Positions 1 to 13,620 of a stretch of 64,000 bases of DNA are shown piece after piece. Position 1 is the first letter of the stretch, and every line of letters starts with the position of its first letter. The notes below the pieces were generated by a model that saw only the letters and a program-made list of their open reading frames with translations, did not search any database and was not told the DNA's origin. The stretch comes from Bradyrhizobium diazoefficiens (GTDB taxonomy: Bacteria; Pseudomonadota; Alphaproteobacteria; Rhizobiales; Xanthobacteraceae), in NCBI RefSeq assembly GCF_016616235.1, contig NZ_CP067100.1, forward strand, positions 1,237,001 through 1,301,000. Reading direction: 5' to 3'. The position numbers and the translations under genes are program-made.

Positions 1-20
1 CCGTTCGAGGCGGAGAGACT

Positions 21-90
21 GTCACCCCACCCCGCTACGCATTTCGCTCCGCTTCATGCGTAGCGACCCTCCCCCTCCAGGGGAGGGTAA
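21..90. repeat. REP-like palindromic repeat, GGAGGGG family
   Basis: GC-rich palindromic sequence just downstream of the HxlR gene, ending in CCCTCCCCCTCCAGGGGAG. The same end motif, with the same CACCCCACCCCGCT lead-in, occurs at 23796-23948. The copy probably begins near or before the window edge. It is non-coding and likely forms a stem-loop at the 3' end of the regulator transcript. Confidence 0.7.
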
Positions 91-97
91 GGGGAAT

Positions 98-418
98 TCA
101 CCGCTTCCACCGCTCCGCAAACCGGTGCAGCGGCATGAAGGTCTCGGACAATTCCCGCCCCAGCGGCGTCAGCCCATAGCCGCCGCCGTCGCCCAGCTCC
201 ACGAATCCCGCCTCGCGCAGCTCGGTCAACCGCGCCTGCAGCACCGTCGGTGAAGCTTCGTCGCAGGCGGTGCGCAGCGCGCGGGAGGTGAGGGGGGCGC
301 CGCGCAGCTCCCATAATATCCGCAAGGTCCAGCGCCGGCCGAGCAGGTCGAGCAGCGCCATGATTGGGCGCCCGGTTCGCGAGCCGCGGACGTTCCCTGA
401 TGCTGCCTTTTTCGCCAT
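98..418 (-). CDS. HxlR-family winged-helix transcriptional regulator
   Basis: A 106-residue protein, the usual size for HxlR regulators, which are dimeric winged-helix DNA-binding proteins. After a basic N-terminus comes MALLDLLGRRWTLRILWEL, the typical first helix of the fold. A recognition-helix region (SPTVLQARLTELREAGFVE) and a wing (GYGLTPLGREL) follow. It lacks the extra N-terminal cysteine used for redox or aldehyde sensing by some relatives, so its signal is unknown. It is divergent from a carboxymuconolactone-decarboxylase-like gene. The 72-bp gap holds two matching inverted repeats, so it probably represses itself and that neighbour. Family is clear; target is inferred from position. 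Confidence 0.88.
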   Translation of the reverse strand: MAKKAASGNVRGSRTGRPIMALLDLLGRRWTLRILWELRGAPLTSRALRTACDEASPTVLQARLTELREAGFVELGDGGGYGLTPLGRELSETFMPLHRFAERWKR

Positions 419-437
419 CGCTGCCCTCTTGCGTCGT

Positions 438-479
438 GCTACAGATAATGTAGCGTATTGCTATGATAAACGTAGCAAT
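438..479. promoter_or_regulatory. Twin operator-like inverted repeats (HxlR sites)
   Basis: Two 17-bp sites with the shared form GCTA-N9-TAGC lie at 438-454 and 460-476. The first is perfect as GCTACA-N5-TGTAGC. The second extends to ATTGCTA-N9-TAGCAAT (457-479). Their centres are 22 bp apart, about two helical turns, so dimers would sit on the same DNA face. They lie between the divergent HxlR and decarboxylase-like genes. The right site ends just before the GGAAG ribosome-binding site of the latter. Assignment to the adjacent HxlR protein is inference. Confidence 0.65.
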
Positions 480-490
480 GGAAGCAGCCG

Positions 491-1105
491 ATGTCCCAGG
501 CCACGCCGCGTATCGCCCCGCTCGAGGCGCCTTATCCCCCGGAGATCCAGCAACAATTCGACCGGATCATGCGCGGCGCGCCGCCGCTGATGCTGTTCCG
601 GGTGATGGCGGGTCACGCCCGCGCCTGGGACAAGTTTCGTGCTGGCGGACTTCTTGACCCGGGTCCGCTCTCGCTGCGCCAGCGCGAGATCGTGATCGAT
701 CGCACCTGTGCGCTGAACCGATGCGAATATGAATGGGGTGTGCATGTCGCGATCTTCGCCGGGCCGGCGCGGCTTACTGAGGAGGACGTGAGCGCGACCG
801 TGCAGGGCGATGCGACGTCACCCTGCTGGTCGCCCGCCGAGCAGGCGCTGGTCGCCGCGGTCGATGCGCTGCATCACCGCGCGACGCTCGACGATGCGGA
901 ATTTTCCGCGCTCTCGGCGCACTACGATGAGCCGCAGATTCTGGAGATCATGCTGCTGTGCGGCTTCTATCGCACGGTGTCGTATCTGGCGAACGGGCTG
1001 CGGCTGCCGCTGGAGGACAAGGCGGCGCGGTTTCCGCAGTCGACTCCCTCGCCCCGCTTACGGGGAGAGGGTTGGGGTGAGGGGGAGTCTCCGCGGGGGA
1101 GGTGA
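491..1105 (+). CDS. Carboxymuconolactone decarboxylase (AhpD-like) family protein
   Basis: A 204-residue protein of the CMD/AhpD-like all-helical fold. The family signature is at residues 78-86 (CEYEWGVHV), preceded by SLRQREIVIDRTCALNR, with the cysteine and histidine of the redox/acid-base site retained. Members act as gamma-carboxymuconolactone decarboxylases or as thiol-based peroxide-reducing enzymes; sequence alone does not decide which. The start follows a GGAAG site (480-484). The last 20 or so residues, rich in R, G, E and S, are encoded by a REP-like repeat that has entered or extended the 3' end, so they are probably not part of the fold. It is divergent from, and likely controlled by, the HxlR gene. 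Confidence 0.83.
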   Translation: MSQATPRIAPLEAPYPPEIQQQFDRIMRGAPPLMLFRVMAGHARAWDKFRAGGLLDPGPLSLRQREIVIDRTCALNRCEYEWGVHVAIFAGPARLTEEDVSATVQGDATSPCWSPAEQALVAAVDALHHRATLDDAEFSALSAHYDEPQILEIMLLCGFYRTVSYLANGLRLPLEDKAARFPQSTPSPRLRGEGWGEGESPRGR

Positions 1106-1190
1106 CAGTTGGACTCGCGGAGAGTCCCCTTCACCCGGAATCCGCGCGTGCCGCGCGCATTCCGGCCTCTCCCCGCAAGCGGGGAGAGGC
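1045..1190. repeat. REP-like palindromic repeat, CTCTCCCCGC family
   Basis: A long imperfect palindrome running from CGCCCCGCTTACGGGGAGAG to CTCTCCCCGCAAGCGGGGAG, between two convergent genes. It supplies the final codons and stop of the decarboxylase-like gene. Relatives occur at 16221-16384 and 54256-54420. It may act as a bidirectional transcript end, though no T-run is present. Confidence 0.75.
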
Positions 1191-1196
1191 GACGAG

Positions 1197-2210
1197 CTAC
1201 GCCACGCCCGCCCGCAGCAGATCGTGCAGATGCACGATGCCGACCACCTTGTCCGCCTCGGTCACCACCAGCGTCGTGATCTTGCGGGTGTTCAGCACCT
1301 CGATCATTTCGGTGGCAAGCATCGAGGGCGGCACGGTCTTCGGCTGTTTGGTCATGATGTCGTCGACCGATACGGTCAGCAGATCAGGCCGCATGTTGAT
1401 GTGGCGGCGCAGATCGCCGTCGGTGATGATGCCTGCGATGCCGCCGGCATCGTCGACGATGCAGACGCAGCCCAGGCCCTTGGCCGACATCTCGACCACC
1501 GCGTCCGACATCTTGGTGCCGAGCGGCTTGACCGGGATCTCGGCGCCGGTGCGCATGTAGTCGCGGACGAACTTGAGCATCGCACCAAGCTTGCCGCCGG
1601 GATGAAAATGCGCGAACTCCAGCGCGGTGAAGCCGCGTCCCTCGAGCAGCGCGATGGCGATGGCATCGCCGATCGCGACCTGCATCATCGTCGAGGTGGT
1701 CGGCGCCAGATTGTGCGGGCAGGCCTCGCGCGCCTTCGGCAGCTCGATCACGATGTCGGCGGCCTGCCCGAGCGAGGACGCAGCGTTCGACGTCACCGCG
1801 ATCATCGGGATCGCGAACCGCGCCGAATAGTTCACCAGGGTCTTCATCTCCGGCTGCTCGCCGGACCAGGACAGCGCCATGATGACGTCGTCCGCCGTGA
1901 TCATGCCGAGATCGCCATGGGCGGCTTCCGCGGTGTGGACGAAGAAGGCGGGCGTGCCGGTCGAGGCCAGGGTGGCCGCGATCTTGCGCGCCATGTGCCC
2001 CGACTTGCCGAGCCCGGTGACGATGACGCGGCCCTTGGCGTTGCGGATCAGGTCGACCGCCCTGGCGAAGGTCGCGCCCAGGGGCCCGCGCAGGGCGGCC
2101 GCGAGCGCGTTGATGCCGCCGCTCTCCGTCTCCAGCGTGCGGAGCGCGGATTCGACGCTGTCAGGGATGGGGCCGGATGATGGGGTCATCAGCGGTTTCG
2201 AGCTCGGCAT
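1197..2210 (-). CDS. kdsD: D-arabinose-5-phosphate isomerase (KpsF/GutQ/KdsD family)
   Basis: Interconverts D-ribulose-5-phosphate and D-arabinose-5-phosphate, the first committed step toward KDO in lipopolysaccharide synthesis; cytoplasmic. The 337 residues are close to the 328 of E. coli KdsD. An N-terminal SIS sugar-isomerase domain carries GLGKSGHMARKIAATLASTG and the family segment HTAEAAHGDLGMI. Two CBS domains occupy about residues 215-335 (GCVCIVDDAGGIAGIITDGD and TTLVVTEADKVVGIVHLHDL). The start at 2210 gives a proline/serine-rich leader; a second ATG seven codons in is possible. Confidence in family is high; the choice of kdsD rather than kpsF/gutQ rests on the absence of capsule or gut genes nearby. 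Confidence 0.9.
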   Translation of the reverse strand: MPSSKPLMTPSSGPIPDSVESALRTLETESGGINALAAALRGPLGATFARAVDLIRNAKGRVIVTGLGKSGHMARKIAATLASTGTPAFFVHTAEAAHGDLGMITADDVIMALSWSGEQPEMKTLVNYSARFAIPMIAVTSNAASSLGQAADIVIELPKAREACPHNLAPTTSTMMQVAIGDAIAIALLEGRGFTALEFAHFHPGGKLGAMLKFVRDYMRTGAEIPVKPLGTKMSDAVVEMSAKGLGCVCIVDDAGGIAGIITDGDLRRHINMRPDLLTVSVDDIMTKQPKTVPPSMLATEMIEVLNTRKITTLVVTEADKVVGIVHLHDLLRAGVA

Positions 2211-2309
2211 GATCTGGTCCAGGGAAGGGGTGGGCGTGCGCCCGTTCGCGCCTGCTTAGCACGCCCGGACGCGGCACGCGACGAGGCCGCCGGAGCCCTC
2301 AACGGGTCA

Positions 2310-2337
2310 TTAACCATAATTGTTTTAACTCCATTAA
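2310..2337 (+). promoter_or_regulatory. AT-rich stretch with three TTAA motifs upstream of the outer-membrane gene
   Basis: In the 192-bp gap before the beta-barrel gene a short AT-rich stretch carries TTAACCAT and two more TTAA words at 2310, 2325 and 2334. TTAACC-type words are half-sites of the cell-cycle regulator CtrA. However, the spacings (11 and 5 bp) do not give the standard TTAA-N7-TTAA site, so this is only a likely promoter region. Confidence 0.25.
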
Positions 2338-2402
2338 CGATGGTTCCCGCCGCCCGGTGGACGTCATCGTGAAAGTGTTTGATTTCGTTGGAGTTATTCA
2401 TC

Positions 2403-4160
2403 GTGGGGTCGTCTCCAGGCACGAGCCGGAGCAAACGCGCGCATTTCCTGCGCGCTGCTTTGCTATGCTTCGTGCTGACCGCCCTCGGAAGCGCGCCCGC
2501 GGCCGCCCAGAGCCTCACGCCCGACCTGTTCAATCCCAACCGCGGCGGCTTTGCTGCGCCCGACACGCTGCCGACGCGCCGCACGGCGGGCATGCCGCAG
2601 GCACCCTCGGATGCGCTGCCGGCGCTGCCCGATCCCAGTGCCGATCCGCGCAAGCGCCAGCAAGCGCCTGCGACCTCCCGCGTCAGCCAAAGCCCAACCG
2701 GCCAGGTCCCGACCTACGGCCTGCCCGCCGCCAACGGCGCGAGCGGCTCCGGCTACGACTCGCTCAATCGCAAGCGCCTGCAGCCCAAGCTCTATCCCGG
2801 CCAGCCCAAGCCGAAGCGTCCGCTCGGGCCTGGCTCGCCGCCGCCGCCCGCAACGCCGGCGACGACGCTCGGCCCGCCACGCATCGCGCCGCCGCCGTCG
2901 GAGACCGCGCACAAGACGCCGCTGGCCCCAGCGATGGCCGGCAACGTACCCGGCCAGCCGCTGCGCCGCCGCCTCAAGGCCGATGACGATGCGTTCGGCG
3001 CGGTCGGCGATTATGCCGGCAGCTTCCTGATCAAGGGCGGGCTCGAGCTCTCCGCCGGCTATGACACCAATCCGGCGCGCCTCAACAAGCCGGTCGGCTC
3101 TCCGGCCTATGTCGTCGCGCCCGACCTTCTCGTGATGTCCGACTGGGAGCGCCACGCGCTGGTCGCCGACCTGCGCGGCTCGTTCTCGGGCTACACCAAC
3201 ACCATGCCGGCGACGATCGACGGCTTCGCCTCGCCATCGCCGGTCGAGATCGACCGTCCCGATTTCACCGGCCATGTCGATGGCCGCATCGACGTCGACC
3301 GCGATCTCAAGCTGACCTCGCAGCTGCGCCTGCGGCTCGCCACCGACAATCCGGGCAGCCCGAACGTGCAGGCCGGTCTGCAAAAATATCCCGTCTACGC
3401 CGCCTACGGCACCACCATCGGCTTCGACCAGACCTTCAACCGCTTCCAGGTCGCCGCCGGCGCCACAGTGGATCGCACCGCCTACACGGATTCAAAACTT
3501 ACAGACGGCTCGATCTCCAGCAACGGCGACCGCGACTTCAACCAGTATGGCGGCGTCGGGCGCTTCTCCTACGAGCTGAAGCCCGGCCTCAAACCCTTCG
3601 TCGAGATCCAGGGCGACACCCGAATCCACGACCAGGCCGCCGATCGCAACGGCTACCTCCGCGATTCAAACGGCGGCTACGCCAAGGTCGGCTCGTCCTT
3701 CGAGTTCTCGCGCATCCTCACCGGCGAGGTCTCGGTCGGCTATTCCGCGCGCAACTATACCGACCCGCGCCTCAGCCAGCTCTCCGGCTTCCTCACCGCG
3801 GGCTCGCTGGTCTGGAATGCGAGCGGCCTCACCACGGTGAAGCTCTTCACCGACACGCAGATCGCCGAGACCACGATCGCCGGCTCCTCCGGCGTGCTGG
3901 TGCGCACCTATTCGGCCGAAGTCGACCACGACTTCCGCCGCTGGCTCACGGCCGTGGGCAAGTTCACCTACGGCACGCTCGACTACCAGGGCCAGAACCG
4001 CAACGACAAGACCTACTCGTTCGAGAGCAATCTGATCTACAAGCTCAACCGCAACATCTGGGTCAAGGGCACGCTGCGGCACGACATCCTGGATTCGAAC
4101 CAGGCGGGGTCCAGCTCGCAGGCGACCGTGGTGATGCTGGGCGTGAGGCTGCAAAATTAG
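2403..4160 (+). CDS. Outer-membrane beta-barrel protein (BBP2-type)
   Basis: Predicted secreted outer-membrane protein of about 585 residues. A basic N-terminus and hydrophobic core (LRAALLCFVLTALGSAPAAA) form a signal peptide ending at AAAQ. About 160 residues rich in Pro, Ala and Gln follow. From about residue 195 there are alternating amphipathic strands (for example GGLELSAGYDTNPARLN, TSQLRLRLATDN) continuing to the C-terminus, as in the putative beta-barrel porin 2 family. The GTG at 2403 is preferred because GGAG (2390-2393) sits at proper spacing; an in-frame TTG eight codons upstream lacks such a site. Function (porin, polysaccharide export or structural) is not determined. It stands alone between kdsD and an insertion element. 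Confidence 0.8.
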   Translation: MGSSPGTSRSKRAHFLRAALLCFVLTALGSAPAAAQSLTPDLFNPNRGGFAAPDTLPTRRTAGMPQAPSDALPALPDPSADPRKRQQAPATSRVSQSPTGQVPTYGLPAANGASGSGYDSLNRKRLQPKLYPGQPKPKRPLGPGSPPPPATPATTLGPPRIAPPPSETAHKTPLAPAMAGNVPGQPLRRRLKADDDAFGAVGDYAGSFLIKGGLELSAGYDTNPARLNKPVGSPAYVVAPDLLVMSDWERHALVADLRGSFSGYTNTMPATIDGFASPSPVEIDRPDFTGHVDGRIDVDRDLKLTSQLRLRLATDNPGSPNVQAGLQKYPVYAAYGTTIGFDQTFNRFQVAAGATVDRTAYTDSKLTDGSISSNGDRDFNQYGGVGRFSYELKPGLKPFVEIQGDTRIHDQAADRNGYLRDSNGGYAKVGSSFEFSRILTGEVSVGYSARNYTDPRLSQLSGFLTAGSLVWNASGLTTVKLFTDTQIAETTIAGSSGVLVRTYSAEVDHDFRRWLTAVGKFTYGTLDYQGQNRNDKTYSFESNLIYKLNRNIWVKGTLRHDILDSNQAGSSSQATVVMLGVRLQN

Positions 4161-4252
4161 AGAACGGAGTGCGTCCGGGCCAATGCGGCTTAGTTGGCGG
4201 CACTCTCACCACTTGCTCCGCTGTCATGCCCCGGCTCGACCGGGGCATCCAG

Positions 4253-5710
4253 GGCGGATTCAACTGGTCGTCGCAACACCTCAGCAAAGGATGTTGCGAT
4301 GAACAGATGCAGTCGGCGTTCTGATCAGGGTGTGCAGGCAATCCAGCGATTGTCAGGTCGGCGTCGGCAGGTTCTTCGAGAGAATCGTAAGCCGTTCTGG
4401 ACTGCGATTGCTTCGGGGCGCTCGAGCGAGGATGCTGCGGTTGACGCCGGGGTATCGCCGGCGGTCGGAGTACGCTGGTTCCGGGAGGCGGGCGGCATGC
4501 CGCCAACACATTTGTCGCAGTCGTCAAGACCTCTATCAGGGCGCTACCTCTCGTTCGCCGAGCGTGAGGAGATCGCCATCTTGCACGCGCAGGGGCATGG
4601 GGTGCGAGCGATCGCTCGTCGGCTCGATCGGCCTCCATCCACGATCTCTCGTGAACTTCGGCGGAACGTGGCGCGCCGCCACGGTGCTCCAGAGTACCGA
4701 GCGACCACGGCACAATGGCACGCTGATCGGTCCGCCCGGAGACCCAAGTCGGCGAAGTTGGCAATCAATCCGGCTCTGCGGGACTATGTGCAAGACAGGC
4801 TTGCCGGTATGATCGCCAAGCCGAATGGAGAGCCCCTCGTTGGCCCGAAGGTCGTGTGGAAGGGGCGCCGGGCCGTGCATCGGCAGAACCGGCGCTGGGC
4901 GAGGGCATGGAGCCCGGAACAGATTTCTCGGCGACTTCGGCTCGACTTTCCCGAGGATGAGACGATGCGCATCAGTCACGAGGCGATCTATCAGGCACTT
5001 TACGTGCAGGGTCGAGGAGCTTTGCGCCGCGAACTGACGGCCTGCTTGCGCACCGGGCGGGCGCTGCGGATGCCAAGGGCGCGCGCCCGTAAAGGCAGGA
5101 GCTTCATTCCTTCCGAGATCATGATCAGTGAGCGCCCTGCCGAAGCGGCCGATCGAGCCGTGCCGGGACATTGGGAGGGGGACCTTATCCTCGGGCTTGG
5201 CAGCTCGGCGATCGGCACGCTGGTCGAGCGGACCACGCGCTTCACGATGTTGTTGCACCTTCCCCGGTTGGCGGGACATGGCGAAGCTCCGCGCGCGAAG
5301 AACGGGCCTGCGCTCGCAGGGCACGGGGCCGAAGCCGTGCGCGACGCAATCGCACGCACCATCATCACTTTGCCCGAAGAACTGCGTCGTTCGCTGACCT
5401 GGGATCAGGGGGCCGAAATGGCTCAGCATGATCGTCTCAAGATCGATGCGGGTATCCAAGTCTACTTCTGCGATCCGCATAGCCCTTGGCAGCGCGGCAC
5501 CAACGAAAACACCAATGGGCTATTGCGGCAATACTTCCCGAAAGGCACAGACCTGAGCCTCCATAGTGTCGACGAGATCTCCGCCGTGGCAGCGGCCCTT
5601 AATGCCCGACCGAGAAAAACACTGGGCTGGAAAACGCCAGCAGAGGCGCTTGACGCGTTGCTCCCATGAGTCAAAAACAACGGCTGTTGCGACGACCAGT
5701 TGAATCCGCC
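4253..5710 (+). mobile_element. Complete IS30-family insertion sequence (1458 bp)
   Basis: The ends are perfect 26-bp inverted repeats at 4253-4278 and 5685-5710, beginning GGCGGATTCAACTGGTCGTC. A CAG triplet flanks both sides (4250-4252 and 5711-5713), matching the short target duplications of the IS30 family. A single uninterrupted transposase gene fills the interior. The element carries no cargo. Intact ends, intact gene and intact target duplication suggest a recent and possibly still mobile insertion. Confidence 0.93.
4299..5669 (+). CDS. IS30-family transposase
   Basis: DDE transposase of 456 residues that moves the surrounding element. The reading frame is open upstream to 4194, but that lies outside the element; the ATG at 4299 lies inside it and follows AAAGGA, so it is chosen. 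The N-terminal half carries the IS30 helix-turn-helix (FAEREEIAILHAQGHGVRAI and RRLDRPPSTISRELRRN). The catalytic core shows HWEGDLILG (first Asp), TWDQGAEMAQH (second Asp) and NENTNGLLRQYFPKGTDL (Glu region). Length is somewhat above the common 320-380 residues because of an extra N-terminal segment that also resembles a helix-turn-helix (SSEDAAVDAGVSPAVGVRW). The gene appears intact. Confidence 0.95.
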   Translation: MNRCSRRSDQGVQAIQRLSGRRRQVLRENRKPFWTAIASGRSSEDAAVDAGVSPAVGVRWFREAGGMPPTHLSQSSRPLSGRYLSFAEREEIAILHAQGHGVRAIARRLDRPPSTISRELRRNVARRHGAPEYRATTAQWHADRSARRPKSAKLAINPALRDYVQDRLAGMIAKPNGEPLVGPKVVWKGRRAVHRQNRRWARAWSPEQISRRLRLDFPEDETMRISHEAIYQALYVQGRGALRRELTACLRTGRALRMPRARARKGRSFIPSEIMISERPAEAADRAVPGHWEGDLILGLGSSAIGTLVERTTRFTMLLHLPRLAGHGEAPRAKNGPALAGHGAEAVRDAIARTIITLPEELRRSLTWDQGAEMAQHDRLKIDAGIQVYFCDPHSPWQRGTNENTNGLLRQYFPKGTDLSLHSVDEISAVAAALNARPRKTLGWKTPAEALDALLP

Positions 5711-5814
5711 CAGTACGCCGCGGCTTGTCCGCATACGTTTGGCGTCTCTGGAATACCGGATCGCCCGGTCAAGCCGGGCGATGACACCGTTTGAAAATTT
5801 GGCTGAGCGAAAAG

Positions 5815-7266
<1,452 letters not shown>

Positions 7267-7310
7267 TAAACCCGAAGTCCCTGCCGCTTAAATTCGTTTG
7301 TTCTCTCACC

Positions 7311-7416
7311 CCTCATCCTGAGGAGCAGCGCTCTTTCGCGCCGCGTCTCGAAGGATAGAGGCCCGGATGGTTGTCTCATGGTTCGAGACGGCGCCTCGCG
7401 CCTCCTCACCACGAGG
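7311..7416. repeat. REP-like repeat between gltB and gltD
   Basis: An imperfect palindrome, CCTCATCCTGAGGAG at the left and CTCCTCACCACGAGG at the right with GTCTCGAAGG and GGTTCGAGAC in the middle, fills most of the gltB-gltD gap. It would form a stem-loop within a gltBD message and may change the ratio of the two products. No second copy of this family was seen in the window. Confidence 0.6.
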
Positions 7417-7425
7417 CTTTGTTTC

Positions 7426-12159
<4,734 letters not shown>

Positions 12160-12651
12160 TGTTCCTGTCCTCTCCGTGCGGCAAGCTGCCTCACCGCCAT
12201 CTTCGGCGCACCTTGGGCGTTCCGCGGCACCCGCCTCTGGGTCACCGCTCGTCCGTTAGCGAGCCGCATTTTCTTAAATTCAGGCCAAGGCGTTCTTCGT
12301 CCCCGAGAACGGCTTTGCCTGTTGCCTTATGGTGCTCGAAAGCACCGACTTTCGTTGCAATCCCTACGCCGGAACCGCAAGCAAAATTGAGACAGCTTTC
12401 CTGTCCTAACCGCCACCTTGCCAAATTTTTGTCTATCACACAAGCGCGCGAAAGTCCCGATTCCCGATATGTCAATCAATCGCTTTTCAAAAGTTGCGCA
12501 GCCGCGGTTTTGAAGCAAACGCGCCCTGATCCGGCCCAAGCGGCGCCGGAATCCCCAGTGAAGCTTCGGATCAGCCCTTCGGACGGCGCGCCATGCCGCA
12601 AGAAGCGAAAGAGCGCTGGGTCGTCCGGGGCCTGACAGGAGCGTGTCGATC
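12160..12651. other. Intergenic region between divergent gltB and a secreted-protein gene
   Basis: A 492-bp non-coding gap that must hold the gltB promoter (minus strand) and that of the next gene (plus strand). It is less GC-rich around 12400-12500. On the minus strand a TTGACA word occurs near 12470, but no convincing -10 follows at 17 bp. No RNA structure, repeat or conserved small gene was recognised. Confidence 0.4.
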
Positions 12652-13386
12652 ATGAAGTTTTTCACAGGATGTGTGGCCGCCGCCGCGCTGGCGCTGGCTG
12701 TGACCGCGGGGCAAGCGCAGGTTCTTGCGCAAGTTCCCGCGAGCGGGGCCTATATCGCCGTCTCGGACTTCGACGGTCCATACGCCCCGCCGGAAGCCGC
12801 GCCACCACCGCCGCCGCGTTACGGCTATGGCTATGAGGAGCGTGGCCCGGCCCCGGCCCTGCTGCCGTCCACCGAAGTCTACGCGGTGCTGCGCGAAAAC
12901 GGCTTCTCGCCGCTCGGCATCCCGCACCTGCGCGGCAGCGTCTACACCATCGCGGTGATCGACCGCCGCGGCGACGACGGCCGGCTCGTCATCGACGCCC
13001 GCGACGGCAGGATCATCCGCTTCATGCCGGCCGCAGACGCCTATGGCATGGCCCCCGCCGATGAGGCGCCAGCGGTCGTACCTTACCGCCCGCAAAGCGC
13101 GCTGCCGCAGCCGACCTTGGTCCGCGGCGGCCCGCCGCGTCCGCCCGCCCCGATTCCGCATGTTGCGCGCCGCACGGTCCCGATGCCCAAGGCCGCCCCG
13201 CCGCGTGCCGAGGCGCCGGTCGCCGCCGCCAAGCCGGCTGAGCCTGTGCCGCCAGCGCAGCCGGCGCAGCAGACCGCTGCCGTGCAGCCCAAGCCCGCCG
13301 AGGCCGCGCCAACCGCCGGGCAACCCAAGCCCGCCCCGACCATCCTGCCGACGCAAGAGATGCCGGCCGCGCAGGGGCTGGATTAG
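12652..13386 (+). CDS. Secreted Pro/Ala-rich hypothetical protein
   Basis: About 244 residues, exported by a clear signal peptide (FFTGCVAAAALALAVTAGQAQ). A small folded region near residues 75-125 (EVYAVLRENGFSPLGIPHL, then YTIAVIDRRGDDGRLVIDAR) resembles the PepSY/propeptide-like modules seen in rhizobial periplasmic proteins. The remaining C-terminal half is a low-complexity Pro/Ala/Lys tract, a possible spacer through the periplasm or cell wall. The ATG at 12652 has AGGAG ten bases upstream (12637-12641); the GTG at 12643 is too close to that site. The ligand or partner is unknown. It stands alone, followed by a palindromic repeat. Confidence 0.7.
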   Translation: MKFFTGCVAAAALALAVTAGQAQVLAQVPASGAYIAVSDFDGPYAPPEAAPPPPPRYGYGYEERGPAPALLPSTEVYAVLRENGFSPLGIPHLRGSVYTIAVIDRRGDDGRLVIDARDGRIIRFMPAADAYGMAPADEAPAVVPYRPQSALPQPTLVRGGPPRPPAPIPHVARRTVPMPKAAPPRAEAPVAAAKPAEPVPPAQPAQQTAAVQPKPAEAAPTAGQPKPAPTILPTQEMPAAQGLD

Positions 13387-13423
13387 CCTGTGCGTTTGGC
13401 GCGAGAGCGCCAGCCAAGCTCAC

Positions 13424-13557
13424 GCTGTCGTCCCTGCGAACGCAGGGACCCATACCGCGTGATCTGTCGGTGGGGATGAGGTGCGAGTACCGGACGACTG
13501 GTTTTCGCCAAACTGCTCCCTGGGGTTATGGGTCCCTGCGTTCGCAGGGACGACAGC
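13424..13557. repeat. 31-bp perfect inverted repeat (REP-like)
   Basis: The left arm 13424-13454 and right arm 13527-13557 are exact reverse complements over 31 bp (the left begins GCTGTCGTCCCTGCGAACGC), separated by 72 bp. Each arm also contains a smaller palindrome, CCCTGCGAACGCAGGG. The repeat lies between two convergent genes. Confidence 0.85.
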
Positions 13558-13580
13558 GGGGAGAGAGCAGAGCAAAACAA

Positions 13581-13606
13581 AAAGCGCCCGACATCTCGGG
13601 CGCTTT
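13581..13606 (-). terminator. Rho-independent terminator of the alpha/beta hydrolase gene
   Basis: Read on the minus strand, an 11-bp stem (AAAGCGCCCGA paired with TCGGGCGCTTT) with a 4-nt loop is followed by TTTTTGTTTT. It lies 15 bp past the stop of the hydrolase gene on that strand. Confidence 0.85.
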
Positions 13607-13620
13607 CTCACGATCACTCC

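Larger units (their letters stand above)
4222..5786. repeat. REP-like repeat split by the IS30-family element
   Basis: The left part (4222-4252, TGTCATGCCCCGGCTCGACC and on to ATCCAG) and right part (5711-5786, CAGTACGCCGCGGCTT to CCGGGCGATGACA) join into one palindromic repeat once the insertion element and one CAG are removed. The uninterrupted relative is at 58168-58269, with the same CAGTA and GTACTGG features and GTCAT/ATGAC ends. The element therefore inserted into a pre-existing repeat. Confidence 0.8.

Noticed and set aside
2310..2337. A CtrA-binding site upstream of the beta-barrel gene
   Set aside because: Three TTAA words are present, but the spacings are 11 and 5 bp, not the 7 bp of the CtrA site, so no claim is made beyond an AT-rich promoter region.
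4536..5480. A 314-codon minus-strand frame inside the IS30 element
   Set aside because: It is antisense to the transposase, has no domain, and is explained by codon bias of the transposase gene.
13424..13557. A CRISPR-like or attachment-site structure
   Set aside because: Only two inverted arms with one loop exist; there are no regular direct repeats or spacers here or anywhere else in the window, and no cas or integrase gene.
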